64,000 nucleotides of DNA from Struthio camelus (GCF_040807025.1 NC_090964.1:2914001-2978000); one strand, 5' to 3'; positions 9,431 through 23,765 are shown, numbered from the stretch's first letter. Notes: generated by a model from the sequence alone, not told the origin. Translations and numbers: made by a program.

Positions 9431-12400
9431 TTCTCTGGTAATAAGGGCACGAGTCCAGTCCTTCACGGCTGTAGTGGCTGTGCTATCCTGACACCTTCTA
9501 GCAAGTCCAGCTTTCCAGGATCTCAGGGCACAAAATTAATGTGAAGGCACTTACAGCCTCTTGGTCTGCTGAGCAGTTTGAGGTGGGAGTCCTCAACATA
9601 TGAAGTGCTGGTGCGGAAGCAGAGCTGATAGGAGGAGCAGCATCAGCTCTGCTTCAATGGAGGGATGCAGATGGGATATGGGGATCTCATGGGGCATAGC
9701 AGAAATGGAATTTTGCAGAAGTTGTTAACTGAAATAGCTTTGAAGGGATCTCCATAACATCAGTGGTGTTTACAGTATGTCCTGGTCCAGGGACAACGAG
9801 GATTTCCAGAGTCTAATGTCTCTGGAGGATTACTCCCCACTCCAGTTTCAGTGGGTGGAAACAGTAAAGATGTCACCACCGTTACACCAAGTCCTTGTAT
9901 GCCTCTGTCTTCGGAGCAAACAATGTGGCCCCAAGGTGGAATGGATTGACACCAGCTTCCCAGAAATGACTCGAAAGGCTTCAAACCCAGAACCTGCACC
10001 CAACACCTTGTTCCTCCAGTGCTGCAGCTGGACTGGGCTGTGATACTCATCCAGAGCCACGGGAGGGCAGCAGCACCCTATGGAAGTTTCTGGGTGGCAC
10101 TGGGCACCCAGGGATCTGGGCCCTGGGGGCCCTTTCTGCCTTTGCTGGGGCTGTCTGGCCAGGGCAGAGTATCACGGGCTGGTTAGAGGTACCTGTGCCC
10201 GTGATGCTTTCACGGTGGTATCTCCTGCCTCCTCCACACCTGCACAGTGTCAGCACCCAGCACCAGCCACATTCCCCAAGTATCCCTCCTCATTCAGGCC
10301 CAGGGATGCTGCAAAGGGGAGAAAAGGCTTATTGCAGCGTGTCCCCATTCTCCTCTCCTTTATGCAGGCTACCACAAAGAGTGGAGTTCAAGGCTTTGGT
10401 ATGGAAGCAGACCCGGCAGTCTATGGAGCTTTGCTTCCTTTCTGTGATGGCAGTGCTGTGAGATGTGAGCTAGAGCCAGGCCACCTGGCTGTGTGGATGG
10501 AAAAACCCTCCTGCCCAACTCCCAGCCCCACTCCATCAGGCATTGAAGTAGCCCCCTGTGCTCAGGGCTGAAGAGAAAAGCGAAAGCAGAGGGGTGCTCG
10601 GCAGAAGGTGCCAAGAGTTCAGAAACTGCAGCGTTAATAAAGAACTCTGTAAGCTACTTTGACTTAAAGTGGGTACTTAAAGAAGTTCCCTTGTGGTGCT
10701 CCTGGGTCTGAGCTGCATGGGCTTAGAGCAATAACTGCAGGATCCCTCCCTTTGCTCCTAGCTCTGTTGTTGCTGGTTGAACATCATTACGAAAGAGACT
10801 TCATCTGTCTGCTTTTCAAGTGGCACAGTATGTATTTCAGCCTGTGGGCCAACTTGAGACTCCCATCTATAAAAGTGCTGTGAGGTCCGTTAATGAAAGG
10901 CCATATATTTGCTCCATGAACACTATTCCAGTTCACTCGGTGTACTCAGATCCCCTCATTGCTCTTCAAAGATCTCATGTAACTTAAGTCAGCGGAGCAA
11001 AAATGAAGGAACTGGTTGAACATCCTGTTTTAACAAGTCTCCTTTCTGCTTGGTGGCCTTGTAAAAACTGCAGCAAATGCTTTTGTGCGGGACATGAAGC
11101 AGGGTCCCCTGCCTGGCTCCCTGTGAAGCTGGAGGGGACTCCTGCCAGCTGCTAGGCTCTGAATGCATGATCATACTGAGCACGCTGAGGCAGATGCAGG
11201 GTTTTGCATACTGAAAAGAAAAGGAGGGCTTTTTTCAGCATCGAAAGCTGTTTATTCTTTACAATGTACTGACACTAGAACGGAAAGTGCCTTTTCCTGA
11301 AACTGGCTATTTATAAACAGCCTGCTGCTGCCGAGTCTTGTCTTGTGAGGGGGCAGGGATGCTTACAGCTTTCCTTTCGTTGCCTTGAATTCACCCACAG
11401 ATCCTTTGGCCAGAAGAGAATAAAGCGGATCCTGCTGACCATCTGCTGGGGGCATGCTACAGTACCGACAGCTTTTAATAACTCTTTGGAGTTACTAGAC
11501 TCCAGTGAATGTCTAATTCAGCCCTATACATGTCTGTTTTGCAGTAGGTACTGTTCCCAGCACTAGATTGTTGCAAAGGCTTTTTTAGGAGAGATGAGTC
11601 ATTTGTGGCAGTCATGCCTTTAGTGCATGAAGCACAGTTATGCTTGTTGGAAGGGCGCAATTCTTGGGGTGTACAGACACAAGTCAGCAGCAGTTTTAGC
11701 AGCGTCTCTCCAAGCTGCTGAACAGTGTGCAGCATTTTTCGCATGGACACATCTGAGGTGGGATTTATTTGCTCTGAGATGTCTAAAACATAGCCTCCAA
11801 GCTAGCCCTCCTTAACTGGTTTTCCTTTCCCATCAAAGGAGAGAAATAGGCACCTTCAAATATGCTCTACACGAACTGCCTTTCTTAGGATTTTACCTAA
11901 GTTCAGCATGTAGGTATGCTGGGCAGCACGCTGCCTATCCCCTGCTGTCCTGCTACAGCAGGACCAGTGGCTCTTCCCCAGCTCTTTGGGACATCTCTTT
12001 GGCTCCTCTTCCTCTGGGGACACTAGGAACCTCTTTGGAATCCCATCAGAACCTCCAGAGAAGCTGAGATAGGGTCAATTCTTAAAACCCTTCCTATCTT
12101 AGTTGTGCCCCCTGAGGAGGTTTGCTCTTGGCACTGCTCACAGTACAGCATCACAGCATTAGCCAGATTTTCCCATTGGTAGTGATGGTGTTTGTGGCTT
12201 ATGGTATACCTCTTAGTAACCAGACCTGGAGGAACAGTATGCCAAGTGAAACAATACACAGGGGTTTAGCCCGGAATAAAAGTATGAAATAAAACCCTCT
12301 GACCCCTTTTAATGCTTCTCTTGGTCCTGCCAGAGAAAAGAAAAGGTTTGCAGGGCAGTCGGGGAAGGATGGGGCAGAGTGTACATAGCTCTCCAACCAA

Positions 12401-15400
12401 GCTAAGAGACAGACATCAGAGAGACAGACACACCAAATACAGCTGGAGTGGTGAGGACAGGCACACATTGCTAGGATTAAACAGGAGACCTTAGAAAAAA
12501 CACAAAGAAGATCAGAAAACTGAAGGAGATCAGAAAAAAGAAAGCAGATCAGGAAACTGTTGAGGTCTCTTCACCACCTCAGTATTTCTCTGGTCACAAG
12601 CTGGCCATGGGCTTGTGTACCAGGCTCAACTTGCAAAATTCCCTGGAAATGTGAACTCAGAGATATTTCTGGCAAATCTGAAAGAGAAATAATCTTCCAT
12701 TTGGAGGCTGCAGTGTGCAACACTGCCTTTTGCACACTGAAAGGTCCCAGTGCTTCTGAACTGCATGCACACAACTGACAACATGATTTGGCTGACTTGT
12801 CAAGACTTTTCTCAACTCGCTTTAACACCCTGCAACCGTCTTTTGCATTTACAGTTGAAACAGGAAAAGCAGGACTTGGTCCATACCTTGGTGTAGCAAT
12901 TATGAAGCAACCCAACGGCAGACTGTATGTAACCAGCATCTGAAAATCATGAGACACATCTTCAGTGTTGTAATGTACCATTTACAGCTACGTGACGCAG
13001 AAGAGACCCTCAGCATAGGAAAAACGCTGAGAGGAAGACCACTGAGTAGCCTAATGCGTTTTCTAATCCCCACGTTATTAAAGACTTGAGGAGCCGATCC
13101 CCTCTCCCGCTTCTTTCCCCCTCCTTCAGGGCAAAGGCCGAACCAGGATACAGGCTGGAGTCAGATACTTGCAAAAGCAGTCACTTGCAAAGCTTTTATC
13201 ATGGGCTTAGTCCTTTGCCTCTGGAATATTACAGGGATGTGGCAAAAAACCACTTTCCCTAATCCCCATTCATTCAGGCATATGTGGAAGCTCCTGGGAA
13301 TACCTGCTTCATTAGGGACTTGAGTTCAGTAAGGTTAGGACTATTTCCCATGAGTATTGCAGAGTGGCACCCCTGAGAGGCCCCAGCCTGCTTACTCAGC
13401 TTTGGAAAGTGATGCACAGCCACCTTGTGTTGCTCTTCTGAGTGCGGTGTCCTTCCCTGTGGTCCAGAGACCTGAGAATAGACTGGTGCTTTCAGAGCCT
13501 CATCTGCGTGCCTGACACTCAGCCCTGGGCTGGCTTCTGTGGATCCAAAGGGACATACAGGTGAGCTCTGGCAGACTGTAAGTGAGCTTTCTACCCATCT
13601 ACAGCATTTCTTCTCTGCACGAACACTGATGGAGATGGGGCAGATAGAGGGCACTCCACTTTGCCCCAGGTACTGCGTGGCATGGGTATACTTTCTATGT
13701 TGCATCAGAGAGATAGGTCAGCTCTTCCCTATGTCACCCAGGGATACTGCCATTTAGAGAGTATCAGTTCCTACCTGGAGGGCCCGTGTTCTGCAAAGGG
13801 CCCAATCTTCCCTGTTGCTACTCCAAATTTAATTTAGTGCATCGTTAATCATGAAGAGGTAAATGGTAACCTATTTCTCACGCTATTTTCCCAGGACAAT
13901 ACTGTTGCCTGGCTCTTTGCCCTGTTGCTGGATGTTGCAGTTTAAATCCAGGCATGGCCACTTGCAGAGGCAGCCAGGAGGAGGAAAGGAAGGGAGGAGG
14001 CTGCTTTTGACTGTGGTATATCTAAGTGCTGAGACATCTTTGAGTAGAGGGAATCCTCTCAACCCATGACAGTTCCATTGATGGATGAGGTACGGAAAAG
14101 GAAGAGAAGAACATCATCAGCCCCAGGCGGCCACCGGATGAGTGTAGCTGAGGCTGAAGGAGGATACTCCTATGTGTGCTAGCTGCCCGATCAAAGCTCT
14201 GGGACTTGTGCCCAACTCTGGCTTTCCCACCACTGTACAGTGCCATGGCAGTGCTGGGTGGTAACACTGGCCATTGCCATCTAGTGCAGGAAGCGGATAT
14301 GATTTTTCATTCCAAATAAGCAAAAAGGTGTGCAAAAACATCCTGCCTGACTGTGTCATTTCCCTTCAGAAGATTTTGCTGTTGTGGAAGAAGCCTGTAG
14401 CACCCTTCACTCCAGCTACAGCTCTCCCATTCCATTGCTCTGCCAATGGCTAGAGAGACCTAGTTTAAGTCCTTTCCCAGATGGAGCTCTTGGGAGTGTT
14501 TGCAAAGCTGAAAAACATCCCTTAACTCCTGGCATTTTCCATGAAACCAGCTGTGAATGAACTGTCCTTCCCCTCCTGTCTTCTCTAGCCTCTAAATACA
14601 CACCAGGGAGTTTTGGCCACAGCTGGTGAAGCCGGCTGTTAGAAGCCAGGGTGCTGCTATCTTCCCTTCTCTGAGATGTGCAAAATGATTTGTCTAAATA
14701 TACATCCCGGGAGCACAAGTGCCTCAGTTCCTAAGAAACTCGAGATTGGTACCCAACGTTCCAGGCTGCTCCAAACATTTCCTCTACAACTCCTTAGCAT
14801 TTAGTAATGGGAAAGCCCTGATTACTCCCATCTGAAGATCTGGTCTGTTTCGTTCTGATAACAGTGGTGTGTACAAGCAGCACTGGAGGACTACTGTGCT
14901 TCAGCAAATGTGGGATAGGGCTGAGACTGCAGGTCTCCTTCCCACAGCTATCAACAAAGAGGGAAACGAAAATAGTACTCTGAGAAATCTCCCTAAGTTT
15001 GTAAAAAAAGAGTCATTTGACCAAAGCAGTCATTCCACGGCCAGCAGCTCTATGGTGTTTTTCACATGCACTGGCAGCACTGCGTGCTGGCAGCTGTTCA
15101 CAGAGCTTTCCTCCAGGGTTGCAGTAGCCCATGCCTAGGTGAAGAACTCTTGCTTCTCTAGGCATCTTCTGAAGTTGCCTGCCAGCAGTTTCAGACTTAG
15201 ACCTAGGATTACCCTTTCTCTCAGAGTTGTATCATATTTTGCTTCATTTTGGTGAAGTTCACAGCAGGACCTGGTTTGTCCCTTGATATGTGGAAAAGTC
15301 TCTCATACAAATGCAGGAGGCTCCTTTGTCAAGAAGCCTGGCCTTGGCTGGCCAGGGCTCCATCCCTCCTGTACCTGAATTAAAGCATCTGCATTACCAT

Positions 15401-18400
15401 ATCCCTCTTATCTGGGGTGTTTTATCCACTATGCAAACCAGCAGAGTGTGCGATTGCCACACTCTAGCACCCTACAGCCAAAGGGTTTCTTTGGGATTTC
15501 CAGTGCCCCAGCTGTGTGGTATCTACAAAACTCCCTTAGTCTAAGCAGGTAACTGTCTCACATGCTAGTGGAGGAATCTAGATCATTCTCAAATGCACAT
15601 GTGGAAACTAGTTAGTTTCTTACTCTCCACAGAAAAAATGTAATATTTCATGGTTTGATTGTAGGAAATTTTCCAGTTTCCAGTCCTTAGCAGAGGACTC
15701 TGGATCTGGATCTACTCATTCATAGGTACTTTAGTCACTTGTTTATGTTGGTATGTTAGCCATGTGGTTTCATCTCTATTCTCTTATTGAGCGAGTAAGA
15801 AAATGAACTGGAAAATTTAGGATGGAAAATACTGTTTGAAATTCCTAATGTTTGGAAATTTGATGCTGCACTGGGTTTGCTGTATAAGCCTCGTACACAG
15901 ACTTATTGCACATATTGGAAAATATTAATCGGGGTCAGAAAGCAAGCTCTATCCACAGTTGAAATATCCTACCTGGTCCAGGTGTGCCCTGGAAAGAAAC
16001 TGGATATTGCAATGTAAGATGGAAAAGGAGTTACTGCAGCAAATGATTTGTTAGTAGCAATGTCCATGGCTGGAGATGGGAATGTGCTGCAGGCCGCTGA
16101 GTTGGGCCATCTTTAAAGAGCTTTCTTCGTTCCTCTTTCTGGGGCTCAGTGTGAGCTGGACTGGAACCTCACCCTGTTACAAAACTGCTGCTCAGCAAGT
16201 TTGGTTACAGACAAGGCTGTGGGACTTCTGAGCTGATCCTGATTAATTTGCAAGGGGAAAATCAGGACAGATTCAGTATGTTTAAACTGCCATGGGTTTC
16301 TGACAAGTGGTCCAAAGTGCCTGTGACTAATCTCCTCTCACACTAATTTAGCAGCACTGGGAGTAGGACAGAGATCTCCTCATGGCTCCTCACTGGGAGC
16401 TTCTGCATCAGAGATGGAGCATGTGGGGGATTTGGAAGCAGAGCCTTGTTATCCTCCATTCTAACCTCAGCATCAAGCAGGAAATACCTAATGTTCAGAG
16501 GTGCATGGACTACATGGCTAATGTAGGACATGCCCAAAGAGGACTTCTGGAGCTGCTAAGAGACTTGGGAACTGTTTTTGATCCATGTCTTGGAGGAACA
16601 CATTGACTCTTCTATCAGGCAGGTAACACCCTGCTTTCCAGAGATGTCCTCACTGAGCAGCTATTTGTGACCTGAAGATCCAGAGGCGGGAACAACACAG
16701 ATGCTTCCAGCATTCACATAAACAGGCTTAACCCTGGTTTCTGCTTTGGGCAGAAGAGCAACAGATTTACCCTTGTACATCAGATGCCCCACTAGTTTCC
16801 TCAGGGATAGGCTGCAATCCTACGCTAAACCAAAGCAATTCTGCCCTATTGCAGCAGTCCTGAGGCTCTGACTCATCTGATTGCCATTGGCTGCTTTCAT
16901 CCTACTCGGTCTTTTTCCTTGATTAGTGCAGTTAAGTGATGCTATTTTCAGGGAGCCCACGCTAATGGACGCTAACCAAGCACCGCAGTACTGTCCAAAC
17001 AGTAAATGATGAAGTTGGAGGTGATGGGGCTGCCACCACAGTGGGTGTCATAGGATCCAGCCCCTGGCTGGCACAGCCTGCTTTGCAATGGGGCATTTTC
17101 AAAGCCAACCACTAGTTTACAGTGGAATAGATGTTTTCTGTCTATGAGTCCCAGGAAACCCACCCTTCAAAGACTGATGCTGCTTCACTGCTGAGACGTG
17201 ATTTGTTCAACATGTAAAAGCCAGTGGAGCGTTTAGGTGTGCAGAGCCGTGTCTCAGTGGCCACAGCATCGAAGGCTGTTAGTACACCAAATCAATCCTT
17301 TATAATCTAGCATAGGTAACTTCAATTACAGCGGTGGTTGGGCACGCTGGGTCTCTGAGGCTTGCTGCAAGGGGAAAGGATAGCACAGGATTCCTTGGGA
17401 AGCACCAGCCCCACAGGTGACGCCTCTCTCTGCCTCTGTCCATCAGACTGCACCCTAGGAGGAGAGCTGAGACATGAGGAGGGACTTACCTATGAGACAA
17501 GATAGGAGTCAGTGTGCAGAGCAATGTATTAAATGCTACTCTAGGTGTGGTGCCATTGTTTGTGTGAGGGGTTACCTTAGCACCCAGCTTGGCTTTTGAG
17601 GCAAGTGCTGTGGTTTTTTTTTAGGAGCTGCACAGAATAATATCAGGTACAGCCGTAGTTTTATTTTTATGAGACATGAGTGTTTGATTAGGAGCATTTA
17701 GAGTATGGCGGGAGGAGAAAAACACATCTGAGACAGTTCTCTCCTACAGTCAGTAATATAAAAGTTATTTCACTGGGTATTTCTTAGTAAAAGTGTTTTA
17801 GAATTTGAAGATAAAGTAAATTGCAGAATCCTCTTTCTTCGTCCTCACCCTTTTGGTAGTCCAGAGGACTCACGGACAAGGTCAAGATGTCTCAAGAGCA
17901 AACTGTATTCTCATCCTGGCTGTCTTCAGTGGGAACAAACTGCCCACAGAAATGTGCAGCTGAGAAGCAGAAAGCAAACTACTCTTGCTATTTAATGATC
18001 AAGGAAACTCAACCACGTTTTTCTAAAGGCTTGAGAGGAGTGGGATGCAGAAACTGTGAGCTCCCCCAGGTAAGAAGCCCTGGCAAAATGGAGAAGAGAA
18101 GCAGATGGGACTTTTCACTTTAAACTTCCGAGGCAAATGCAAACCCAAAGAGAAAGGGCTTCAAAAATAGGAAGAAGCAGAGCCCTAAAACTAAAATGAA
18201 ATCCAGCCCAGAGCTCAGGAGGGTGTCACCTTGAATGTCACATGTATGATTGCTTGCCCCAAGAGTACATACGATATGATGGAAGCAGTCTGGGACCTCA
18301 CATGGAGAGGACTGTCCCCTGAAGCCAACCTGGCCCAGGTGGAGGGGCTCAGGAAAGAAGGATCATTGGTGGGAGGCTCAGGGAGGACACGGTATTGTAC

Positions 18401-18849
18401 AGCTTCATGAGCAGTGGCGAGGGAGGGACATCTCATGACAGTATGGTGTCAGTCTGTAGAAGTTGTCAGTTGTAGTGTAAAGGAAAATCACTCTGTATCA
18501 AGATGCCTCTGGAAAGTGTCTGAGCTGGTGGGACAATCAAGGGATGGTGCTGGGGTGCACCAGTTTTTAGGAATATAGTTATTTGGGCAATGGTTGCACT
18601 TGCCTTTTAGACACAGAGATGGCCACCCACTGGCTCCCAGGCTAATAGTGCACATGGGAGAGAGAACACTACCAGCACATGCAAAGATGGTCACGAATGA
18701 GGTATTATCTCTTGCAAGAGGTATCTGGAGTCCCTGCCTACAGATCTCTGAAAACATCAGGTCAGTGCCTGTGCCAGCCTGCAAGCAACTGGAATGTGAG
18801 AAATTAGGAAAGAAATGACAGCTGTGCAGGGGTTTAGAGGAATCACATC
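9431..18849. other. Intergenic sequence, no gene recognised
   Basis: About 9.4 kb without a defensible coding exon, RNA gene or repeat family. Reading frames up to 163 codons (10080-10571) occur. Their peptides show no domains, and both strands are open by chance in several places. Some sub-stretches are rich in pyrimidine runs (for example around 13,090-13,130). Confidence 0.55.
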
Positions 18850-18963
18850 ACTGTAGATTTTTTGAAACTTGACTGGACAAGGCCCTGAGCACTCTGCCCA
18901 GGAGACTGTACTAAGCGACCTCTGAAGGTCCCTTCCAGTCTAAATCTTTCTGTGCTTCTGTGA
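18850..18963 (+). mobile_element. CR1-family 3' tail fragment
   Basis: The sequence from about 18,860 reads like the end of CR1: 'cttgactggacaaggccctg' (about 18,869-18,888), a loosely conserved stretch, then 'cgacctctgaaggtcccttc' and a 'tttctgtgcttctgtg' terminal repeat at 18,947-18,962. Its tail differs from the 8.2-kb element ('ccagtctaaatc' rather than 'ccaaccataac'), so it belongs to another and probably older subfamily. It is a typical severely 5'-truncated CR1 copy. Confidence 0.85.
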
Positions 18964-19236
18964 TGAATGAATGAAAAATATAACAACCAGAGCTAATTAT
19001 AGCATTGGAGAAATCCGTGAGTGCTGATCCCTCCCCCATCCCATAAAACTAGAGACAAGACAGAAACAAAATGATAATTACAATCTACATCAGAGTGATT
19101 CTCTTATGAGGAGAGACTCAGGAAAAACATGGCAGAAGCTATAAAACCATTGCTGATGTGGAGAAAACGATGAAGGAATGATTGGGAATTAGGGGACACC
19201 CAACCAAGTGAGTGAGTGGCAGGTTTAAAACAAAGA

Positions 19237-19285
19237 GCTTGCTCACATCTTCATAATCTTCAAATGCTTGCTCACATCTTCATAA
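19237..19285 (+). repeat. 29-bp tandem duplication
   Basis: The 20-bp string gcttgctcacatcttcataa occurs at 19,237-19,256 and again, identically, at 19,266-19,285. The perfect identity suggests a recent local duplication. Confidence 0.85.
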
Positions 19286-19950
19286 CTATGCTGTGAATTG
19301 CATTAGCTCTAGATATTACTGAACTAAAACATACCAATGAATAAAAAAGTGATTGTAGATTTAGGGTGAGTAGTCAATAGCTGGGTATTTGACACTGTAA
19401 AGATATAACCTGTGGCTCAGCAACTCCTCAGACAATGGCTTTCTGGAAGCTGGGAAGGGACATCATGAGAAGGACCAAGTACTATCACTTGATTTCTCCC
19501 TAATTTCCTCCCTAACTGCCCACTTCTGGAGAGCAGATGGACTTTTGGCTTGATCTTCCCCTGTTGTTTTCACTTGATGTTCCCAAATCCCTTTGGCTGC
19601 CAATGGGACTTTGTCTCTTCTTGGCACTGTTATTTTGGCCCATGTTGAAAGTTCCAGTTATGGCCAGTGAGAATGGTGAACACACAGATGGGCTGAATCA
19701 GACCACAGGTTCTTGGGGTGCACAGTGCCTCCTCAGCTTGTGGCTGACAGCAGTGCCTACTGCAGAAGAGAGACTGGCAGATACACAGTGATACTTCCCA
19801 GGTTCACCCTCCAACATTGAGTGATCTGTGGCTCAAAAACTTCCTGAGCCAGAAGTAGGGTCTTTATATTTTGATGGATTTTTTCCTCCATGACTTTATC
19901 TGCTATTTGAAGCCATATATTTCTAGCACCTGTCACGTCCTGCTTCATGA

Positions 19951-20680
19951 GAACACAGCAGAGAGCTGTACTGGGTCAGGCCAAAAGACCATCTCGTTTC
20001 ACATCCTAACTCTGACACTGCCCCCAGTGGATGCCTGTGGAAGAATACAGTCACAAGGCAAGCATGCACGCTATTTCCTTGGCCAGTTTTCCAGACCTTA
20101 ACCATCTGTTGTTCTGGGACCTCCAAAGCAGACATAAGACCTTCACGGATTTCTCTTCCAGGAGTCATCTGCCCTTGCTTTGAACCCACAGTAACCTTGA
20201 TCATCCATAATATCCTGCAGAGGGGAGTCCCACAGCTCAACTATCCAGTGCAGGAAAACCCACCTCCTTTAATATGCTTTGAACCTGCAACTTGATGGTT
20301 TCCTTCGATGCCTTATTTCTTGTATGTGAAAAACTGTGAACAATCGTATCCCTTCTCAGCTTCTTTCTGACTGAAGAGCTCTAGTTAGTTGTGTCTCATA
20401 CATAGGCTGCCCCGGACCTTTGATCATCCTTTTTATTCTTCTTTGAACCTTTTCCAGTTCCACCCTGTCCATTCTGAGTCAAGGAGAATGCAGGACAAGA
20501 ACAGCACACAGTGTCCAAGTTGCAGGTGAACCATGCACTCATACACTAGCATATTACAATGGTCTCTGCTATGTTCTCCACTCTTAACAATTTGTAACAG
20601 TAAATTGACTTTTTGAGCATACAGAAGAGTTTATATGAGCCCCAAGAGGAATCATTATCAAGAGTTTCACTATTTGAGCT
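19951..20680 (-). mobile_element. Old CR1-clade LINE, 3' part, antisense (copy A)
   Basis: Read on the minus strand this matches the 3' third of an old sauropsid CR1 type. The block 'tactgggtcaggccaaa' (about 19,968-19,984) is the reverse of the element's 3' UTR. 'tttgaaccc...gggagtcccacagctcaac' (about 20,179-20,240) corresponds to the reverse of the LWNSLP-like region. 'cttctttgaaccttttccag' (20,438-20,457) corresponds to the reverse of the LEKVQKRATK-like region. The segment is densely mutated and contains no open frame of note. It is much older than the 6.4-8.2-kb element, and its limits are approximate. Confidence 0.75.
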
Positions 20681-20794
20681 ACATATTGTATGAAGAATTA
20701 CCTCCATTCGCATAGGTTCGAGACTGGTCCCTGCTACCTACGCTTACAGAGATTGATGGAATTCTTCCATTGGCCCTGGGGAAAACTGCTCCCT

Positions 20795-21410
20795 ATTCAT
20801 CTTCCCCTCTCACTTTTTTATAAACCTTTGCTACTCAATATTCCCTCTTCCTGACTGAAGAGTCCTAGTCTGTTTTGTGGCTTCTTTTGAGAAATGTTTA
20901 TCTGCCTCAATTATTCTCTATAGGTTCTCTAGTTTTTCATTATCCTGTTTCAAAAGAATAGACCAGAATTTTTGATAGTTCACTACTATTGGAGGTACAG
21001 AGGATGAAACTGAACTGTGGATTCATACTGTGGGGTTCTCAGAGTTTGATTCTGTTTTCTATTCCTCTCCTAATAATTTCTAACCTACCTTTTGGTTTTC
21101 TGGCTCCTGCTGAATAGCAAGCGGAGATATTTTCTTAAGAACATCCATTATTACTCTAAGATCTTTCCTGAGCGGTAGCTGCTAATTTAGAGCCCACCAT
21201 AGTGTGTATGAAATCAAGAAAGACTAAACCTGCATGTTTCATTTCACATCTACCAGTCACTGATCATCTTATTGACCAGTGACTTACTATTAGCAGGTCC
21301 TTCACCAGCTTTTTGCACTTGCTTTTCATCTTTGCTACTCTGAAACACCAAACATTATCAACAAACTTCATCGCCTTGAGAACACGTATGATCAGAGACA
21401 GGGACGTGGA
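20795..21410 (-). mobile_element. Old CR1-clade LINE, reverse-transcriptase end, antisense (copy B)
   Basis: This piece begins with sequence equivalent to part of copy A: 'ttcctgactgaagagtccta' near 20,848 parallels 'tttctgactgaagagctcta' near 20,364. It then extends further into the element. 'ctctaagatctttcctgagc' followed by 'agctgctaatttagagccca' (about 21,154-21,197) is the reverse of the ERDLGV-like region. The stretch to about 21,400 corresponds to the region just after FADD. Copies A and B therefore overlap in consensus coordinates and are either two insertions or a partial duplication. It is highly degraded and non-coding. Confidence 0.65.
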
Positions 21411-23765
21411 GAACACCCTGCCTTTCCCTACTTTCCTCAGTCACATGCTTTCAGAGGCTGCCTCAAGACCCATTTTTCACAATTAAAATTACAAATCTAT
21501 TTGGATTATAAGGGAAGGTCCAGCCTGTGTTAGGGGACAGGACGGTTGCGTCCCAACCATCCCATCTGGACTAGGCAGCAGAGTGGATGAATCTTCCATC
21601 TTTCCCAACAAAGGAAACAGACTCCTGTTATGTCAGAGGAGAGATGCTTTCTAGCAGCCCCACAATAAAAGCAGTTGTCTGTAAACAAACTCTCCACGTG
21701 ATGAGTTCACACTAGGCTTGAAGAACACACCCTTGCATGGAGAATGCTTTTGTCCTCAAAGCCACCAAACTGATTGGCACCGTCATTCTGCAATCATTTG
21801 TGGTACTATGATGCCAGCCCCATACAGACACCAGCTACTTTGGAGCACCATGCTGTTAGCCTCCTGCCTGCTGCTGGATGAAGAAGTCAGTGTCAATTAG
21901 ATGCAAAAAGCAGAGTTCAGCAACGTTGTGGTTTTGGTGGTCTTGGATGATTTCAAGAAACTAATTTGCAGATTTTGGCACCTGAGCCTCCCTGTTGTGC
22001 CACCTTACACTTCTGCTGACCAAGCAGTGCCAGCTACCTTGCCAGGGAACCTGGACGAGCAGATTTCACTGCAAAGCAGAGGGGAGAGGGAGAACTAGAG
22101 CAGTCCAAACTACCCATACCATAGCTTGTGCTGCAGGGACAGGTTCTGTGTGTCTAACGCAAGGCATACAAAGGAGGAGGCACAAAGATGGGTAGCCCAA
22201 ACAGAGTCTAAGCCAAGAAGCTGTTAGAATGGTGATGAAGACCAGGACTCAGCCAGTCTAACCTAGCCAGAAGCAACAGGGCCCTAGCACAATTGATAAG
22301 AGCTTCTGGCGTGGCTTATCTAGGAAGTCACACAGGCTGACCACAGTTTACAGTATATTCTGGAAAATGCAGAGGTAATATACCTTAGGAGTTCATTTCT
22401 GCTCTTAAGTTTAAACTTGTGGGAAAGTTGACATTGTAATAATCTTAATTGAGACTGTTAAGACACATTCTCAAAACAGCCCTGACTGGGACCCTCCTGT
22501 CAGTCTAACTCTGGTAGATTCAGCCACCCTACTCCGACTTAAACCAAAAGTACTTTTCCTAGCACACCTCACAGCCCGCCAAGAGGTTGTATGGACACAT
22601 CTAAGAGGATGTGTAGACACATTCTTCTGCCCAGTTTGCAGCAAATGCAAAGTGCTTCTTACCGAGAAATGTGTTCCTGCTTCAGGGAAACTACTTCAAA
22701 CTGCTAAAGTTGGGCCGGACACAGGATTCCCCACTGGTAGCAGGGACACTGTAGGCCATGGTTGTGCATCATACACTCCGCTTTCCCCACAAGCATAACT
22801 GATAGCCCAGGATGCACCATTATTTTGGTGTTCAGCTAGTTTTACTCTGACGAATAAATCCAGCTGCCGACTCCTAGATTCTTACCAAGCTCTCTACTAT
22901 TCTGCTCAAAGGCAGAGAGCAAGCAATGCTCTTCCACTTCTCAAACAACCCATCACTAAACAGCCAACAGCCTCAGCAGGACTCTCCCACTAACAGGCAA
23001 CACAAGTCCTGCAAGAGGAAGCCATTTATTTTTTGATCATCTCTCCAGAGGGCACAAGCATAACCATTAGAAAGCTTTCTGCAAGGATGGGGCAGGCCTT
23101 TAGTACTTGCTATCAAGCTGTGCATGGAACAAGGCCAGGGGACACCAACAGGCAATCCAAAGCACAGTCAAAGTCATTCAAACAGTTCAGCAGCAGCATC
23201 CACCGTCCGACTGTTGCAGAGCTGGAGATGGGACACATTAGAGTATTCCCGAACTGTACAGGATTTCAGTGTTGGGAACCCTTCGATGGGGAGGGGGGAA
23301 TCTAAGCTCCAAAAGAGTAGGAGATCCCAAACAGAGGCTGACTCAATTTCTGGCACATTTGAGGTATAGAAGACTGCAATGGAGCACTCCTAGCAGAGCT
23401 GCAACTCAACTAGGAGAGCTGCACTTGGCCTGGAAGAAGTGTAAGAAGTCACCATCGACTCATTTGAGAGTCTCAAGCCAGCTAGCAACAGGGCTGTGCA
23501 GCTTGCAAGCAAGAGCAGCCAGCCGCTCCACAATAGGGCAGCGCTGTCAGAGTTAGGAACTTGCCCTCGGTACAGGGGAGTATCTCATCCTTCCAGTCCT
23601 ACTCTGAGGATTGATTTAGTCCAAGCATTAAACTACAAGCACAGCCTTTACAATCTAATGAGAGAAGGAGAACACTAGTGACTGGATCCACAGCCCACTG
23701 ACAGGAATGAATCCACTTCTTCCCAGTGCTTACCACCGCACTGCATCTGTGCCGGATATGAGCAC
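21411..23765. other. Intergenic sequence downstream of CITED4
   Basis: About 2.3 kb between the CITED4 poly(A) site and the old LINE pieces. Short frames up to 95 codons have no recognisable content. I see no named repeat or RNA gene. Confidence 0.55.

Noticed and set aside
19440..19480. 'gctgggaagggacatcatgaga' as a reverse CR1 tail
   Set aside because: Only part of the tail is present and the flanking sequence does not continue as CR1.
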